DNA of 64,000 nt, from NCBI RefSeq assembly GCF_042944905.1, contig NZ_CP168496.1, positions 1,364,001-1,428,000 on the forward strand. The letters run 5' to 3'. Position 1 is the stretch's first letter, and each line of letters starts with the position of its first letter. Source of the DNA: Psychrobacillus sp042944905. GTDB lineage: Bacteria > Bacillota > Bacilli > Bacillales_A > Planococcaceae. The notes below the pieces were generated by a model. That model was not told where the DNA came from and made no database searches. It worked only from the letters and a program-made list of their open reading frames with translations. The position numbers and the translations under genes are program-made. Of the stretch, positions 31,993 through 40,996 are shown piece by piece.

Positions 31993-32988
31993 ATGAAAAT
32001 TTCAATTGATGCTATGGGTGGAGACAACGCCCCGCATGAAATAGTAAAAGGAGTATATAAAGCATTAGAAGCATTTCATGATCTTCATATTCAATTATAT
32101 GGAGATGAGAAAAAACTATCTAAATTAGTAACTGCTCATGATCGATTACAAGTGATACATACAGACGAAGTTATTGAAGGAACAGATGAACCAGTTCGAG
32201 CGGTCCGAAAAAAGAAAAACTCTTCCATGGTCAAAATGGCGGAAGTTGTGAAAATTGGAGAAGTGGATGCTTGTGTTTCTGCTGGAAATACAGGTGCTTT
32301 AATGGCAGCAGGTTTATTTGTTGTAGGGCGAATTGACCAAGTGGATCGACCAGCACTTGCTTCTACTATGCCTACTATTGATGGCCAAGGCTTTGTGATG
32401 CTTGATATGGGAGCGAATTCGGATGCTAAACCAGAGCATCTCTATCAATTCGCTATAATGGGAAGTATCTATGCCGAAAAGGTACGTGGTATAAAAAAAC
32501 CACGAGTTGGATTGTTAAACATTGGAACAGAAGATACAAAAGGAAATGAACTTACGAAAGAAGCATTTTCTTTATTAAAAAAAGCACCGATTAATTTTGT
32601 TGGGAACGTGGAGTCGCGAGATTTGTTGACAGGTGTTGCCGATGTTGTCGTAACGGATGGATTTACAGGAAATATGGTATTGAAATCGATTGAAGGTACT
32701 GCATCTGGAATTTTCACGTTGTTAAAAGAGGCTTTCAATACTTCCATGAAAACCAAAATTTCCGCTCTTTTAGTAAAAGACGAACTTCGGGGATTGAAAA
32801 CTAAATTAGACTACTCAGAGTATGGTGGAGCAGGATTATTTGGACTAAAAGCTCCTGTTATTAAAGCGCATGGTTCTTCCGATGCGAATGCTATTTTTCA
32901 CGCTATTCGACAAGCACGAACAATGGTAGAATATGATGTTTGTGGAATTATTCAAAGTACTTTACGAAAGGAATTATCAAATGACTAA
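31993..32988 (+). CDS. plsX: Phosphate acyltransferase PlsX
   Basis: A 331-residue peripheral membrane enzyme that turns acyl-ACP into acyl-phosphate, the donor for PlsY in phosphatidate synthesis. It starts KISIDAMGGDNAPHEIVKG; SAGNTGALMAAG, DMGANSD and VTDGFTGNMVLK are typical. It overlaps fabD by eight bases. Confidence 0.95.
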   Translation: MKISIDAMGGDNAPHEIVKGVYKALEAFHDLHIQLYGDEKKLSKLVTAHDRLQVIHTDEVIEGTDEPVRAVRKKKNSSMVKMAEVVKIGEVDACVSAGNTGALMAAGLFVVGRIDQVDRPALASTMPTIDGQGFVMLDMGANSDAKPEHLYQFAIMGSIYAEKVRGIKKPRVGLLNIGTEDTKGNELTKEAFSLLKKAPINFVGNVESRDLLTGVADVVVTDGFTGNMVLKSIEGTASGIFTLLKEAFNTSMKTKISALLVKDELRGLKTKLDYSEYGGAGLFGLKAPVIKAHGSSDANAIFHAIRQARTMVEYDVCGIIQSTLRKELSND

Positions 32989-33931
32989 AATTGCATTTAT
33001 TTTCCCAGGACAAGGCTCACAATCAGTTGGTATGGGGCAACAATTCATCGCAACTGATCGTGAAAGCAAAAAATACTACGAGAAAGCGGACGAGGTATTA
33101 GGATTTTCTCTCTCAAACATTATGCTAGAAGGACCTGCGGAGGAATTGACGAAAACGTATCACGCACAACCTGCTTTACTGACAACAAGTACAATGATTG
33201 CCAAAAAACTGTTGGATGCGGGTATATCACCTGAATTTACTGCCGGTCATAGCTTAGGTGAGTATTCGGCGTTAGTAGCTTCTAATGTCTTAAGTTTTGA
33301 AGATGCAGTTTTATTGGTTCATCAAAGAGGTTTATATATGAATGAAGCCGTTCCGGCAGGTGAAGGGGCAATGGCAGCAATTTTAGGCTTAGCTAAAGAT
33401 ACCTTAGTTGAAGTGACAAAGGAAGTTTCCGAAGGTGGAGAAACAGTGCAAGTAGCCAATTTGAATTGTCCAGGTCAAATTGTTATTTCTGGAACAGCTA
33501 CCGGAGTGGAATTAGCATCTGCTAAAGCGAAAGAAGCAGGAGCGAAAAGAGCAATACCATTAGTAGTGAGTGGGCCATTCCATTCCGAATTAATGCGACC
33601 TGCTGCGCATAAATTAGACACTGCTATTTCAGCTATTGCGTTACAAGATACAAAAACGCCGGTCATTTCAAATGTAACGGCACTTCCTGTAACAGAAGCT
33701 TCGAATATGAAGAATTTATTGGTCGAGCAACTGTATTCCCCGGTCCGATGGGAAGAATCAGTGCAGGAAATGATTAAACTTGGCGTCACTGTATTTATCG
33801 AATGTGGTCCTGGCAAAGTCCTTAGTGGATTAGTAAAAAAAATCGATCGTTCTGTTACTACTTATTGCGTGTTTGATGAGGAATCGTTGCAACAAGTAAT
33901 GACTGATTTAGGAGGTGTTAAGCATGGGTAA
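32981..33931 (+). CDS. fabD: Malonyl-CoA:ACP transacylase
   Basis: A 316-residue enzyme loading malonyl groups on acyl carrier protein. FPGQGSQSVGMG at the start, the active-site Ser in GHSLGEYSAL near 90 and the catalytic His in VSGPFHSELM are present. ATG 32981 is set by AAAGGA eight bases ahead; an upstream in-frame start at 32933 lies within plsX and would give a non-homologous extension. Confidence 0.95.
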   Translation: MTKIAFIFPGQGSQSVGMGQQFIATDRESKKYYEKADEVLGFSLSNIMLEGPAEELTKTYHAQPALLTTSTMIAKKLLDAGISPEFTAGHSLGEYSALVASNVLSFEDAVLLVHQRGLYMNEAVPAGEGAMAAILGLAKDTLVEVTKEVSEGGETVQVANLNCPGQIVISGTATGVELASAKAKEAGAKRAIPLVVSGPFHSELMRPAAHKLDTAISAIALQDTKTPVISNVTALPVTEASNMKNLLVEQLYSPVRWEESVQEMIKLGVTVFIECGPGKVLSGLVKKIDRSVTTYCVFDEESLQQVMTDLGGVKHG

Positions 33932-34670
33932 ATTAGAAGGTAAATCAGCAATCGTAACAGGTGCTTCGCGTGGAATAGGGAAAGATATTGCACTTTATTT
34001 GGCTAAAGAAGGCGCGAAAGTTGCGGTGAACTATAGTGGGAGTAAAGAAAAAGCAGAAGCTGTCGTTGAGGAAATTAAATCTCTTGGTGGAGAAGCATTC
34101 GCAGTTCAAGCGAACGTGGATCATGCGGAAGACGTGCAAAAGCTTATAAGTGAAACGATGGAAAACTTTGGCACTATTGATATTCTTGTAAATAACGCTG
34201 GTATTACAAGGGATAATCTTCTTATGCGTATGAAAGAACAAGAGTGGGACGACGTGCTTAATACAAACCTTAAAGGTGTGTTCCTTTGTACAAAAGCTGT
34301 TACTCGTCAGATGATGAAGCAGCGTCATGGTCGTATTATTAATATCACTTCAATCGTTGGTGTTTCAGGTAATCCAGGACAAGCAAACTATGTAGCAGCA
34401 AAAGCTGGAGTAATTGGTTTAACCAAGTCGACTGCACTAGAGTTAGCGAGTCGTAATATTACGGTCAATTCTGTTGCTCCGGGTTTTATTACAACAGATA
34501 TGACAGATGCACTTTCGGAAGAAGTGAAAACACAAATGTTAAATCAGATTCCTCTTGCTAAGTTTGGAAATCCAGAGGATATTGCAAAAGCAGTAGCATT
34601 TTTAGCTTCCGATGATGCGAACTATATTACGGGTCAAACAATGCATGTAAATGGCGGCATGTATATGTAA
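33924..34670 (+). CDS. fabG: 3-oxoacyl-ACP reductase
   Basis: A 248-residue short-chain dehydrogenase that reduces 3-ketoacyl-ACP with NADPH. TGASRGIGK binds cofactor, NNAG follows near 90, catalytic Ser/Tyr/Lys are in NITSIVG and YVAAKAG, and it ends GQTMHVNGGMYM. ATG 33924 follows TAGGAGGTG (33909-33917); it overlaps the end of fabD by eight bases. Confidence 0.95.
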   Translation: MGKLEGKSAIVTGASRGIGKDIALYLAKEGAKVAVNYSGSKEKAEAVVEEIKSLGGEAFAVQANVDHAEDVQKLISETMENFGTIDILVNNAGITRDNLLMRMKEQEWDDVLNTNLKGVFLCTKAVTRQMMKQRHGRIINITSIVGVSGNPGQANYVAAKAGVIGLTKSTALELASRNITVNSVAPGFITTDMTDALSEEVKTQMLNQIPLAKFGNPEDIAKAVAFLASDDANYITGQTMHVNGGMYM

Positions 34671-34728
34671 GTTTTGCCTTTCATTAAAGAGAAGTTTTTT
34701 GTATAATCATTGAGGGGAGGTGACAAAT

Positions 34729-34965
34729 GTGTCAACAGTTTTAGAACGCGTAAAAAAAGTAGTGGTAGATCGTCTAGGTGTCGATGAAAGCGAAGTAAAA
34801 TTAGAAGCGTCTTTCCGTGATGATTTAGGTGCTGACTCTCTTGATGTAGTAGAATTAGTAATGGAACTTGAAGATGAGTTCGATATGGAAATTTCAGATG
34901 AAGATGCTGAAAACATTTCAACTGTAGGTAGTGCAGTTAGCTATATTGAAAGCAAACAAGGCTAA
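34729..34965 (+). CDS. acpP: Acyl carrier protein
   Basis: A 78-residue acidic carrier of growing acyl chains. The phosphopantetheine Ser is in GADSLDVVELVMELE. GTG 34729 is the likely start, eight bases after AGGGGAGG; the in-frame GTG at 34720 overlaps that site. Strong hairpin terminator follows (34980-35022). Confidence 0.96.
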   Translation: MSTVLERVKKVVVDRLGVDESEVKLEASFRDDLGADSLDVVELVMELEDEFDMEISDEDAENISTVGSAVSYIESKQG

Positions 34966-34979
34966 TCTATTTAGCTGAG

Positions 34980-35027
34980 GAGACGTTCTACTTATTCCTT
35001 GCGAATAAGGATAGAACGTCTCTATTT
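34980..35027 (+). terminator. acpP terminator
   Basis: An outer 11-bp stem (34980-34990 with 35012-35022) and an inner CTTATTC/GAATAAG stem, followed by a T-rich tail; ends the fapR operon. Confidence 0.85.
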
Positions 35028-35031
35028 CTTT

Positions 35032-35060
35032 TTGCACAATGCCTTATAAACAGGTAAACT
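35032..35060 (+). promoter_or_regulatory. rnc promoter
   Basis: TTGCAC at 35032-35037 and TAAACT at 35055-35060 with a 17-base spacer, 39 bases ahead of rnc. Confidence 0.65.
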
Positions 35061-35098
35061 AGAGAGCATACATGTTAAGTTAGGAAGGCAGATTATTC

Positions 35099-35857
35099 AT
35101 GAAAGTTAATCGTAAAAATATTCATCCGAAAAAAACAGTTTTCCCTGAAAGCGTAAAAGAACAATTTGTACAGTTTCAACAACATTTTGAAGTTCAATTT
35201 GATAACCCAACATTATTGTATCAAGCCTTTACCCATTCATCTTATGTGAATGAGCATCGACGGAAATTTTTTACCGATAATGAACGGCTTGAATTTCTAG
35301 GTGACGCCGTTTTAGAATTGTCTGTTTCTCAATATTTATTTCAACAATACACAGGGATGAGCGAAGGGGAGCTTACAAAACTCCGGGCGGCAATTGTTTG
35401 TGAGCCATCACTTGTGATATTTGCCAACGAACTAAACTTTGGAAAATATGTATTGCTTGGAAAAGGAGAAGAATTGACAGGTGGACGTGAACGACCAGCT
35501 TTACTAGCGGACGTTTTTGAAGCATTTATCGGTGCATTATACTTAGATCAGGGATTAGAAACAGTCGTTGTATTTTTAAATAAGATTGTATTCCCTAAAA
35601 TCGAACTCGGTGCTTTTTCGCATGTGATGGATTATAAAAGTCAACTACAAGAAGTTATTCAGCAACAAAATAATGGCATGATAAGCTATGAAATTGTCGA
35701 GGAAAAAGGGCCAGCGCATAACCGTACCTTTATTTCTCGCGTTATGTTAAACACAAGAGAGCTTGGAATTGGTAAAGGGCGATCGAAAAAAGAAGCAGAA
35801 CAACAAGCAGCAAGACTTGCGATTCTTGCATTAAAGGATCATGAACGGGAGGAATAA
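35099..35857 (+). CDS. rnc: Ribonuclease III
   Basis: A 252-residue double-strand-specific RNase for rRNA and scRNA maturation. The signature NERLEFLGDAVLELSVS near 63-79 and the second metal site DVFEAFIGALYLDQG are intact; the C-terminal dsRNA-binding domain begins near 180 (YKSQLQEVIQQ) and ends with GRSKKEAEQQAARLAI. It is followed by smc after two bases, the usual rnc-smc-ftsY arrangement. Confidence 0.96.
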   Translation: MKVNRKNIHPKKTVFPESVKEQFVQFQQHFEVQFDNPTLLYQAFTHSSYVNEHRRKFFTDNERLEFLGDAVLELSVSQYLFQQYTGMSEGELTKLRAAIVCEPSLVIFANELNFGKYVLLGKGEELTGGRERPALLADVFEAFIGALYLDQGLETVVVFLNKIVFPKIELGAFSHVMDYKSQLQEVIQQQNNGMISYEIVEEKGPAHNRTFISRVMLNTRELGIGKGRSKKEAEQQAARLAILALKDHEREE

Positions 35858-35859
35858 AT

Positions 35860-38800
35860 TTGTTCCTTAAACGATTAGAGATAATAGGATTTAAATCATT
35901 TGCTGACCGAATTGGAATAGATTTTGTTCCGGGAGTAACTGCGGTAGTGGGTCCCAATGGTAGTGGGAAAAGTAATGTAACAGATGCAATTCGATGGGTG
36001 TTAGGGGAGCAATCCGCTAAATCCCTTCGAGGTGCAAAAATGGAAGATGTTATTTTTGCAGGAAGCGATTCAAGAAAAGCATTAAATTTTGCAGAAGTCA
36101 CCTTAATATTGGACAACACGGATCATCGAGTAGCACTCGATTTCGCAGAAATTAGTGTAACTAGAAGAGTATTTCGTTCTGGAGATAGTGAATATCTATT
36201 AAACAAGCAAACATGCAGATTGAAAGACATCACAGATTTATTTATGGATTCTGGTCTTGGAAAAGAAGCTTTTTCGATCATTTCTCAGGGGCGAGTAGAT
36301 GAAATTTTAAATAGCCGACCTGAAGATAGAAGAACTATATTTGAAGAAACAGCAGGAGTGCTTAAATATAAACAACGTAAGAAGAAAGCAGAATTCAAAC
36401 TTATTGAGACAGATGACAATTTAAATCGAGTATTGGATATTTTACATGAATTAGATAGTCGGATGGAACCTCTTCAAATACAATCCTCGCTTGCATCAGA
36501 CTATTTGAAAATGTCTGATGAATTAAAGGGTATTGAAATTGCAGTTATCTCACATGATTTAAACTTATTTGTTCGAGAAAGCGCAGAACTACATACAAAA
36601 CTCCGAGCACTTGAAGAAACGAAACAAGCGCTTCTATTACAAATAAATGATATAGAAGCAAGCATTCAAACAGATAGAAAAGTAATGTCTAATATTGACG
36701 AAAAATTGGATGTTGGGCAAAGTGAACTAGTAGAAGCAAGTTCCGAATTAGAGCGTTTAGAGGGCAGAAAGCTTTTACTTGCAGAGAAAAAGCAAAATGC
36801 TAGTCAACAAATTTCTCAGTTAAGAAGAGCGCTGGTTGAAGAGCAAGAAAAGCTGGAAGTACTGGAATTTCAACTGAAAGAAAATAATGTATCTAAGTCA
36901 GAAAAGCAAGTTCTACTAAAAGAACTTCGTTTAAAAAAACTACAAATTGAAACAGTTTTAAGTAAATCTGCTTCTGAGTTAGAAGAAGAGATAGAAGAAT
37001 TAAAAAGTACTTATATTGATTTATTAAACGAAGAAGCGACCATGAAAAATGAAATGAAACATATGGAACAGCAACTTCAGTTTGAACTCATCTCTGCTGA
37101 AAAAATGATGGAAGATTATCGTGAAATAAAAGAAGAATTAGAGAAACTGACAAATCGCAAAAATGAACTAGACCTTTCTCTTTCTTCTTGTCAGAAAGAG
37201 TTAGCAGAAAAACTGCTCAATTTCAAAACAAAACGTGAAGTAGCTGAACAGCTTGAACGTGGGTTTGAAGAGCAACAAACGATGCTGCAAAAAGCATATC
37301 AAATGAAACATCAAATGCAAGCAAGAAAAGACTCTTTAGAAGAATTAGAATCTGAGTTTTCTGGATTCTTCCAAGGAGTAAAAGAAGTATTAATCGCACG
37401 TGATAAAAAAGAGTTGAATGGAATTCATGGTGCAGTAGCAGAGTTGATCCAAATTCCTCATACGTATATGAGCGCTATTGATACATCTATCGGTCAACAG
37501 TCCCAACATATTATTACAGATACTAGTCAAGACGCACGTGTGGCAATTGATTGGCTGAAAAAGAAAAGAGTAGGAAGAGCAACATTCCTTCCCCTTCAAG
37601 TGATGAAATCTCGTAAATTAAATGAGCAAACATTATCGATGATTAAACAGCATCCATCTTTTGTTAATACAGCAGATAAACTAGTAAATTACAATGATGG
37701 GTATCAAATTATTGTAGAAAATCTACTTGGTAATGTTATTGTTGCAAAAGATTTAAAAGGTGCAAATGAAATGGCATCTCGCTTGCAATACAAATACCGA
37801 TTTGTCACGTTAGATGGAGATGTAGTGAATGCAGGTGGTTCTTTAACGGGTGGTTCTGTTAAGCAGCAATCTTCTTTATTTACACGTAAAGTAGAATTGG
37901 AACAGCTAAATGATAAATTAATAGAATTAGAAAAATCTGTATTACAAGCAGAAAAATCCGTTTCTGCAAAAAAACAAGAAGTACAGATGTTAAGAGTGGA
38001 ATTAGAAGAAACTCGACTTGCTGGAGAGAATTTAAGAGCTCAAGAACTTACACTACTTTCTGAAACGAGAGAATGTGCTGCGATTATTTCTAGGCTTACA
38101 AGCCAGTTACTTGAGTACGATGAAGAAAAGACAGAAAAAGTGAATCTTCAATCTAACTTAGTTCGTAAAAAAGAAAAAACGACTTCAAGAGACGCAGAGA
38201 TAAAAGAAGCGTTGGCTACTATTCAAGGGACGATTGACGACCTACAACATTTGAAATTGCAATCAATCGAAGAAAAAGACAAATTTCAAAATGAGCTAGG
38301 TATGTTATTATCTCAGATTGCAGTAGTAAATGAACAAGTCACACAGCAAGAAAGAGAAAAAACGCAATTTGTGAATTCGGTCCAATCGAGCACACAAAAA
38401 ATAGACACATTACAAAAAGAAATTGCATGGTATGAGAATGACGATCAAGCAGGTCCTTCAGCCGAAGAATTAACGAATCTAATTGCGCAGCATAAAATGA
38501 CAAAAGACCGGTTAATCGAGCAAATACAAGGTGGAAAAATGGGCAGAATAGAACTTGTTCAAAATATTAGTCGCTCTGAAAGTTCTCTCAAACACCTTCA
38601 ACAACAAGCGGGATTACTAACCAATGAAGAACGTTCTTTTGAAATTAAACTAAGTAAATTAGAAGTGGAGATAAATACTTTACAAAATCACTTAGAAGAA
38701 ACTTATGAGTTGACTTTAGAGGAAGCGGAGCGTGATTTTTCTTTTGAAATGGAAGAACATCTAGCTCGTAAAAAAGTCACTTTATTAAAACGCTCGATTG

Positions 38801-39414
38801 AAGAACTTGGTCCGATTAATCTGGGAGCTATTCAAGAATTTGAACAAGTGAGTGAGCGCCATTCATTCCTAACAGAACAACGCGAAGATTTACTTTCTGC
38901 CCAAGAGACATTACATGAAGTGATTAAAGAAATGGATGAAGAAATGATAATCCGCTTCGAAAGTACTTTTAATGACATTCAGCGGCATTTTAAAGTAGTT
39001 TTTCGGGAACTATTTGGTGGTGGCCAAGCAGATTTGATATTAACGGATCCGTCTTCATTACTTGAAACAGGGATTGATATTATCGCACAACCTCCAGGGA
39101 AAAAACTGCAAAACCTAACACTTTTATCCGGTGGAGAGCGTGCATTAACTGCTATTGCATTATTGTTCGCTATACTTCATACACGTCCAGTACCATTTTG
39201 TATTCTGGATGAAGTGGAAGCGGCGTTAGATGAAGCAAATGTTACTCGTTATAGTAATTATTTAAAGAAATTCAGCCATGATACGCAATTTATCGTGATC
39301 ACGCATCGTAAAGGAACGATGGAAGGTGCGGATGTCTTATATGGTATAACTATGCAAGAATCCGGTATTTCTAAATTAGTTTCTGTTAAATTGGAAGAGG
39401 AATTGGTAACATAA
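35860..39414 (+). CDS. smc: Chromosome condensation ATPase Smc
   Basis: An 1184-residue SMC protein that forms a ring with ScpA/ScpB and extrudes DNA loops to organise and segregate the chromosome. TTG 35860 is the start, after GGGAGG in the end of rnc. N-terminal Walker A GPNGSGKSNVTDAI, long coiled coil, hinge near 500-680 (INGIHGAVAEL, RFVTLDGDVVNAGGSLTGGS), second coiled coil and C-terminal signature LSGGERALTAIALLF with Walker B FCILDEVEAALDEAN are complete. Confidence 0.96.
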   Translation: MFLKRLEIIGFKSFADRIGIDFVPGVTAVVGPNGSGKSNVTDAIRWVLGEQSAKSLRGAKMEDVIFAGSDSRKALNFAEVTLILDNTDHRVALDFAEISVTRRVFRSGDSEYLLNKQTCRLKDITDLFMDSGLGKEAFSIISQGRVDEILNSRPEDRRTIFEETAGVLKYKQRKKKAEFKLIETDDNLNRVLDILHELDSRMEPLQIQSSLASDYLKMSDELKGIEIAVISHDLNLFVRESAELHTKLRALEETKQALLLQINDIEASIQTDRKVMSNIDEKLDVGQSELVEASSELERLEGRKLLLAEKKQNASQQISQLRRALVEEQEKLEVLEFQLKENNVSKSEKQVLLKELRLKKLQIETVLSKSASELEEEIEELKSTYIDLLNEEATMKNEMKHMEQQLQFELISAEKMMEDYREIKEELEKLTNRKNELDLSLSSCQKELAEKLLNFKTKREVAEQLERGFEEQQTMLQKAYQMKHQMQARKDSLEELESEFSGFFQGVKEVLIARDKKELNGIHGAVAELIQIPHTYMSAIDTSIGQQSQHIITDTSQDARVAIDWLKKKRVGRATFLPLQVMKSRKLNEQTLSMIKQHPSFVNTADKLVNYNDGYQIIVENLLGNVIVAKDLKGANEMASRLQYKYRFVTLDGDVVNAGGSLTGGSVKQQSSLFTRKVELEQLNDKLIELEKSVLQAEKSVSAKKQEVQMLRVELEETRLAGENLRAQELTLLSETRECAAIISRLTSQLLEYDEEKTEKVNLQSNLVRKKEKTTSRDAEIKEALATIQGTIDDLQHLKLQSIEEKDKFQNELGMLLSQIAVVNEQVTQQEREKTQFVNSVQSSTQKIDTLQKEIAWYENDDQAGPSAEELTNLIAQHKMTKDRLIEQIQGGKMGRIELVQNISRSESSLKHLQQQAGLLTNEERSFEIKLSKLEVEINTLQNHLEETYELTLEEAERDFSFEMEEHLARKKVTLLKRSIEELGPINLGAIQEFEQVSERHSFLTEQREDLLSAQETLHEVIKEMDEEMIIRFESTFNDIQRHFKVVFRELFGGGQADLILTDPSSLLETGIDIIAQPPGKKLQNLTLLSGGERALTAIALLFAILHTRPVPFCILDEVEAALDEANVTRYSNYLKKFSHDTQFIVITHRKGTMEGADVLYGITMQESGISKLVSVKLEEELVT

Positions 39415-39436
39415 AGTGGATTAAAGGAGCCTAGAT

Positions 39437-40459
39437 ATGAGTTTTTTTAAGAAATTTAAAGAAAAAATGCTTGGAACGAAGGAAGAAATTGAAGAAACAG
39501 TTTCGATTACGAATAAGTTCAAAGAAGGTTTAGCTAAGACCAGAAACCAATTTACTTCCAAAGTAAATGATCTTGTTGCTAAGTATCGAAAAGTAGATGA
39601 AGATTTTTTCGAAGAATTAGAAGAAATATTACTACAAGCGGATGTTGGCTTTGAAACGGTGTCCGAGTTAATGGAATCATTACGTTTTGAAGTACAACGA
39701 AAAAACATAAAAGATACGGCAAGTATTCAATCTGTTATTTCAGAAAAACTAGTGGAAATTTATGAAGCTGGTGAAGACAATGTAACGGAACTTCAACTGG
39801 AGAATGAGGGATTATCTGTTATTTTATTTGTCGGAGTAAATGGAGTAGGGAAAACAACGACTATTGGAAAACTTGCCCACCGTCTAAAAAGTGAAGGTAA
39901 AAAAGTAATGCTTGCTGCAGGAGATACATTCCGTGCAGGTGCCATCGAGCAACTTCAAGTTTGGGGCGACAGAGTAGGTGTAGAAGTGATTAAACAAGCG
40001 GAAGGTTCTGACCCTGCCGCAGTTATGTATGACGCTATAAGAGCAGCAAAAACGCGAAATGCAGATGTGTTAATATGTGACACTGCCGGGCGTCTTCAAA
40101 ACAAAGTGAATTTAATGAATGAGCTAGAAAAAATTCATCGTGTTATTTCAAGGGAAATTCCGAATGCTCCGCACGAAGTTTTGCTTGCGCTAGATGCTAC
40201 CACTGGTCAAAATGCGCTTGTGCAAGCACAGACGTTCAAGGAAGCAACAAATGTAACGGGGATTGTGTTAACGAAGCTAGACGGCACTGCAAAAGGTGGT
40301 ATCGTACTTGCAATTCGCACAAAGCTTCATATCCCTGTTAAATTTGTTGGATTAGGCGAGCAAATGGACGATTTACAGCCTTTTGATTCAGAGAAATATG
40401 TATACGGTCTTTTTGCTGAAGGTTTAGAACTTGAAAGTGAAAATGAATCAGACAAGTAA
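39437..40459 (+). CDS. ftsY: Signal recognition particle receptor FtsY
   Basis: A 340-residue SRP GTPase docking ribosome-nascent-chain complexes to the membrane. The short acidic/basic N-terminal helix MSFFKKFKEKMLG helps membrane binding; the NG domain has GVNGVGKTTTIGKLA near 135, DTFRAGA, DTAGRLQNK, TKLDGTAKGG. B. subtilis-like length. A 195-base palindromic spacer separates it from ylxM. Confidence 0.95.
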   Translation: MSFFKKFKEKMLGTKEEIEETVSITNKFKEGLAKTRNQFTSKVNDLVAKYRKVDEDFFEELEEILLQADVGFETVSELMESLRFEVQRKNIKDTASIQSVISEKLVEIYEAGEDNVTELQLENEGLSVILFVGVNGVGKTTTIGKLAHRLKSEGKKVMLAAGDTFRAGAIEQLQVWGDRVGVEVIKQAEGSDPAAVMYDAIRAAKTRNADVLICDTAGRLQNKVNLMNELEKIHRVISREIPNAPHEVLLALDATTGQNALVQAQTFKEATNVTGIVLTKLDGTAKGGIVLAIRTKLHIPVKFVGLGEQMDDLQPFDSEKYVYGLFAEGLELESENESDK

Positions 40460-40507
40460 TTTTACTTGACAGAAGAACAATCTGTTAATAAACTAGAGGA
40501 TGACAAA

Positions 40508-40628
40508 TATAATTCACTGGTCGTCCAAATACACAGTGAATTATATAGCCTCCGGCGGATGTCACAGATTTTGAAAGGGTTCAATTGTGTGCACAATTCA
40601 AAATCTGGACGCAATTACGCCGAGGAGT
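40508..40628. repeat. Compound palindromic element between ftsY and ylxM
   Basis: First dyad: TATAATTCACTG 40508-40519 with its exact complement 40534-40545. Second, larger foldback: CCTCCGGCG (40549-40557) pairs with CGCCGAGG (40618-40625, one base missing), inside it CAGATTTTGA (40565-40574) pairs with TCAAAATCTG (40598-40607), with ATTGTG/CACAAT near the tip. It lies inside a conserved operon and has no T run, so it looks like an inserted REP-like repeat or RNA processing element, not a terminator. Confidence 0.65.
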
Positions 40629-40654
40629 AATTGATTTGGTAAGGAGAGATGGGA

Positions 40655-40984
40655 ATGATTGAAAAAACAACTCGTATGAATTTTCTCTTCGATTTTTACC
40701 AAGCTTTATTAACAGACAAACAAAGAAGCTATATGCAGCTTTACTATTTAGATGATTTATCACTTGGAGAAATAGCGGAAGAATATGATATTTCGAGACA
40801 AGCAGTTTATGATAATATTCGCCGCACAGAAGCAATGTTAGAAGAGTACGAGGAAAAACTTAGTCTTTTTTCAAAGTTTCAAAATCGTCAAGAAACAATC
40901 GAACAGCTGCTGCTAGTAGCAAAGGATCAATCATCTGAAAACACACTGATTCAACTCATTATTCAATTAAAAGAATGGGATTAG
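40655..40984 (+). CDS. ylxM: YlxM family SRP-associated regulator
   Basis: A 109-residue helix-turn-helix protein (DLSLGEIAEEYDISRQAVYDNIRR), sigma-70 region 4-like, always next to ffh; in streptococci YlxM stimulates SRP function. ATG 40655 is favoured by AAGGAG at 40641-40646; the in-frame ATG 40649 is only two bases from that site. ffh follows after 12 bases. Confidence 0.9.
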   Translation: MIEKTTRMNFLFDFYQALLTDKQRSYMQLYYLDDLSLGEIAEEYDISRQAVYDNIRRTEAMLEEYEEKLSLFSKFQNRQETIEQLLLVAKDQSSENTLIQLIIQLKEWD

Positions 40985-40996
40985 GAGGCGGCATGC

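Noticed and set aside
37390..37599. Minus-strand ORFs inside smc, recG, priA and other long genes
   Set aside because: They lie antisense to clear genes, lack ribosome binding sites and show no recognisable protein pattern.
40460..40654. SRP RNA (scRNA) gene between ftsY and ylxM
   Set aside because: The foldback lacks the GGAA tetraloop hairpin (helix 8) motif and the Alu-type 5' end; the palindromic layout fits a repeat better.
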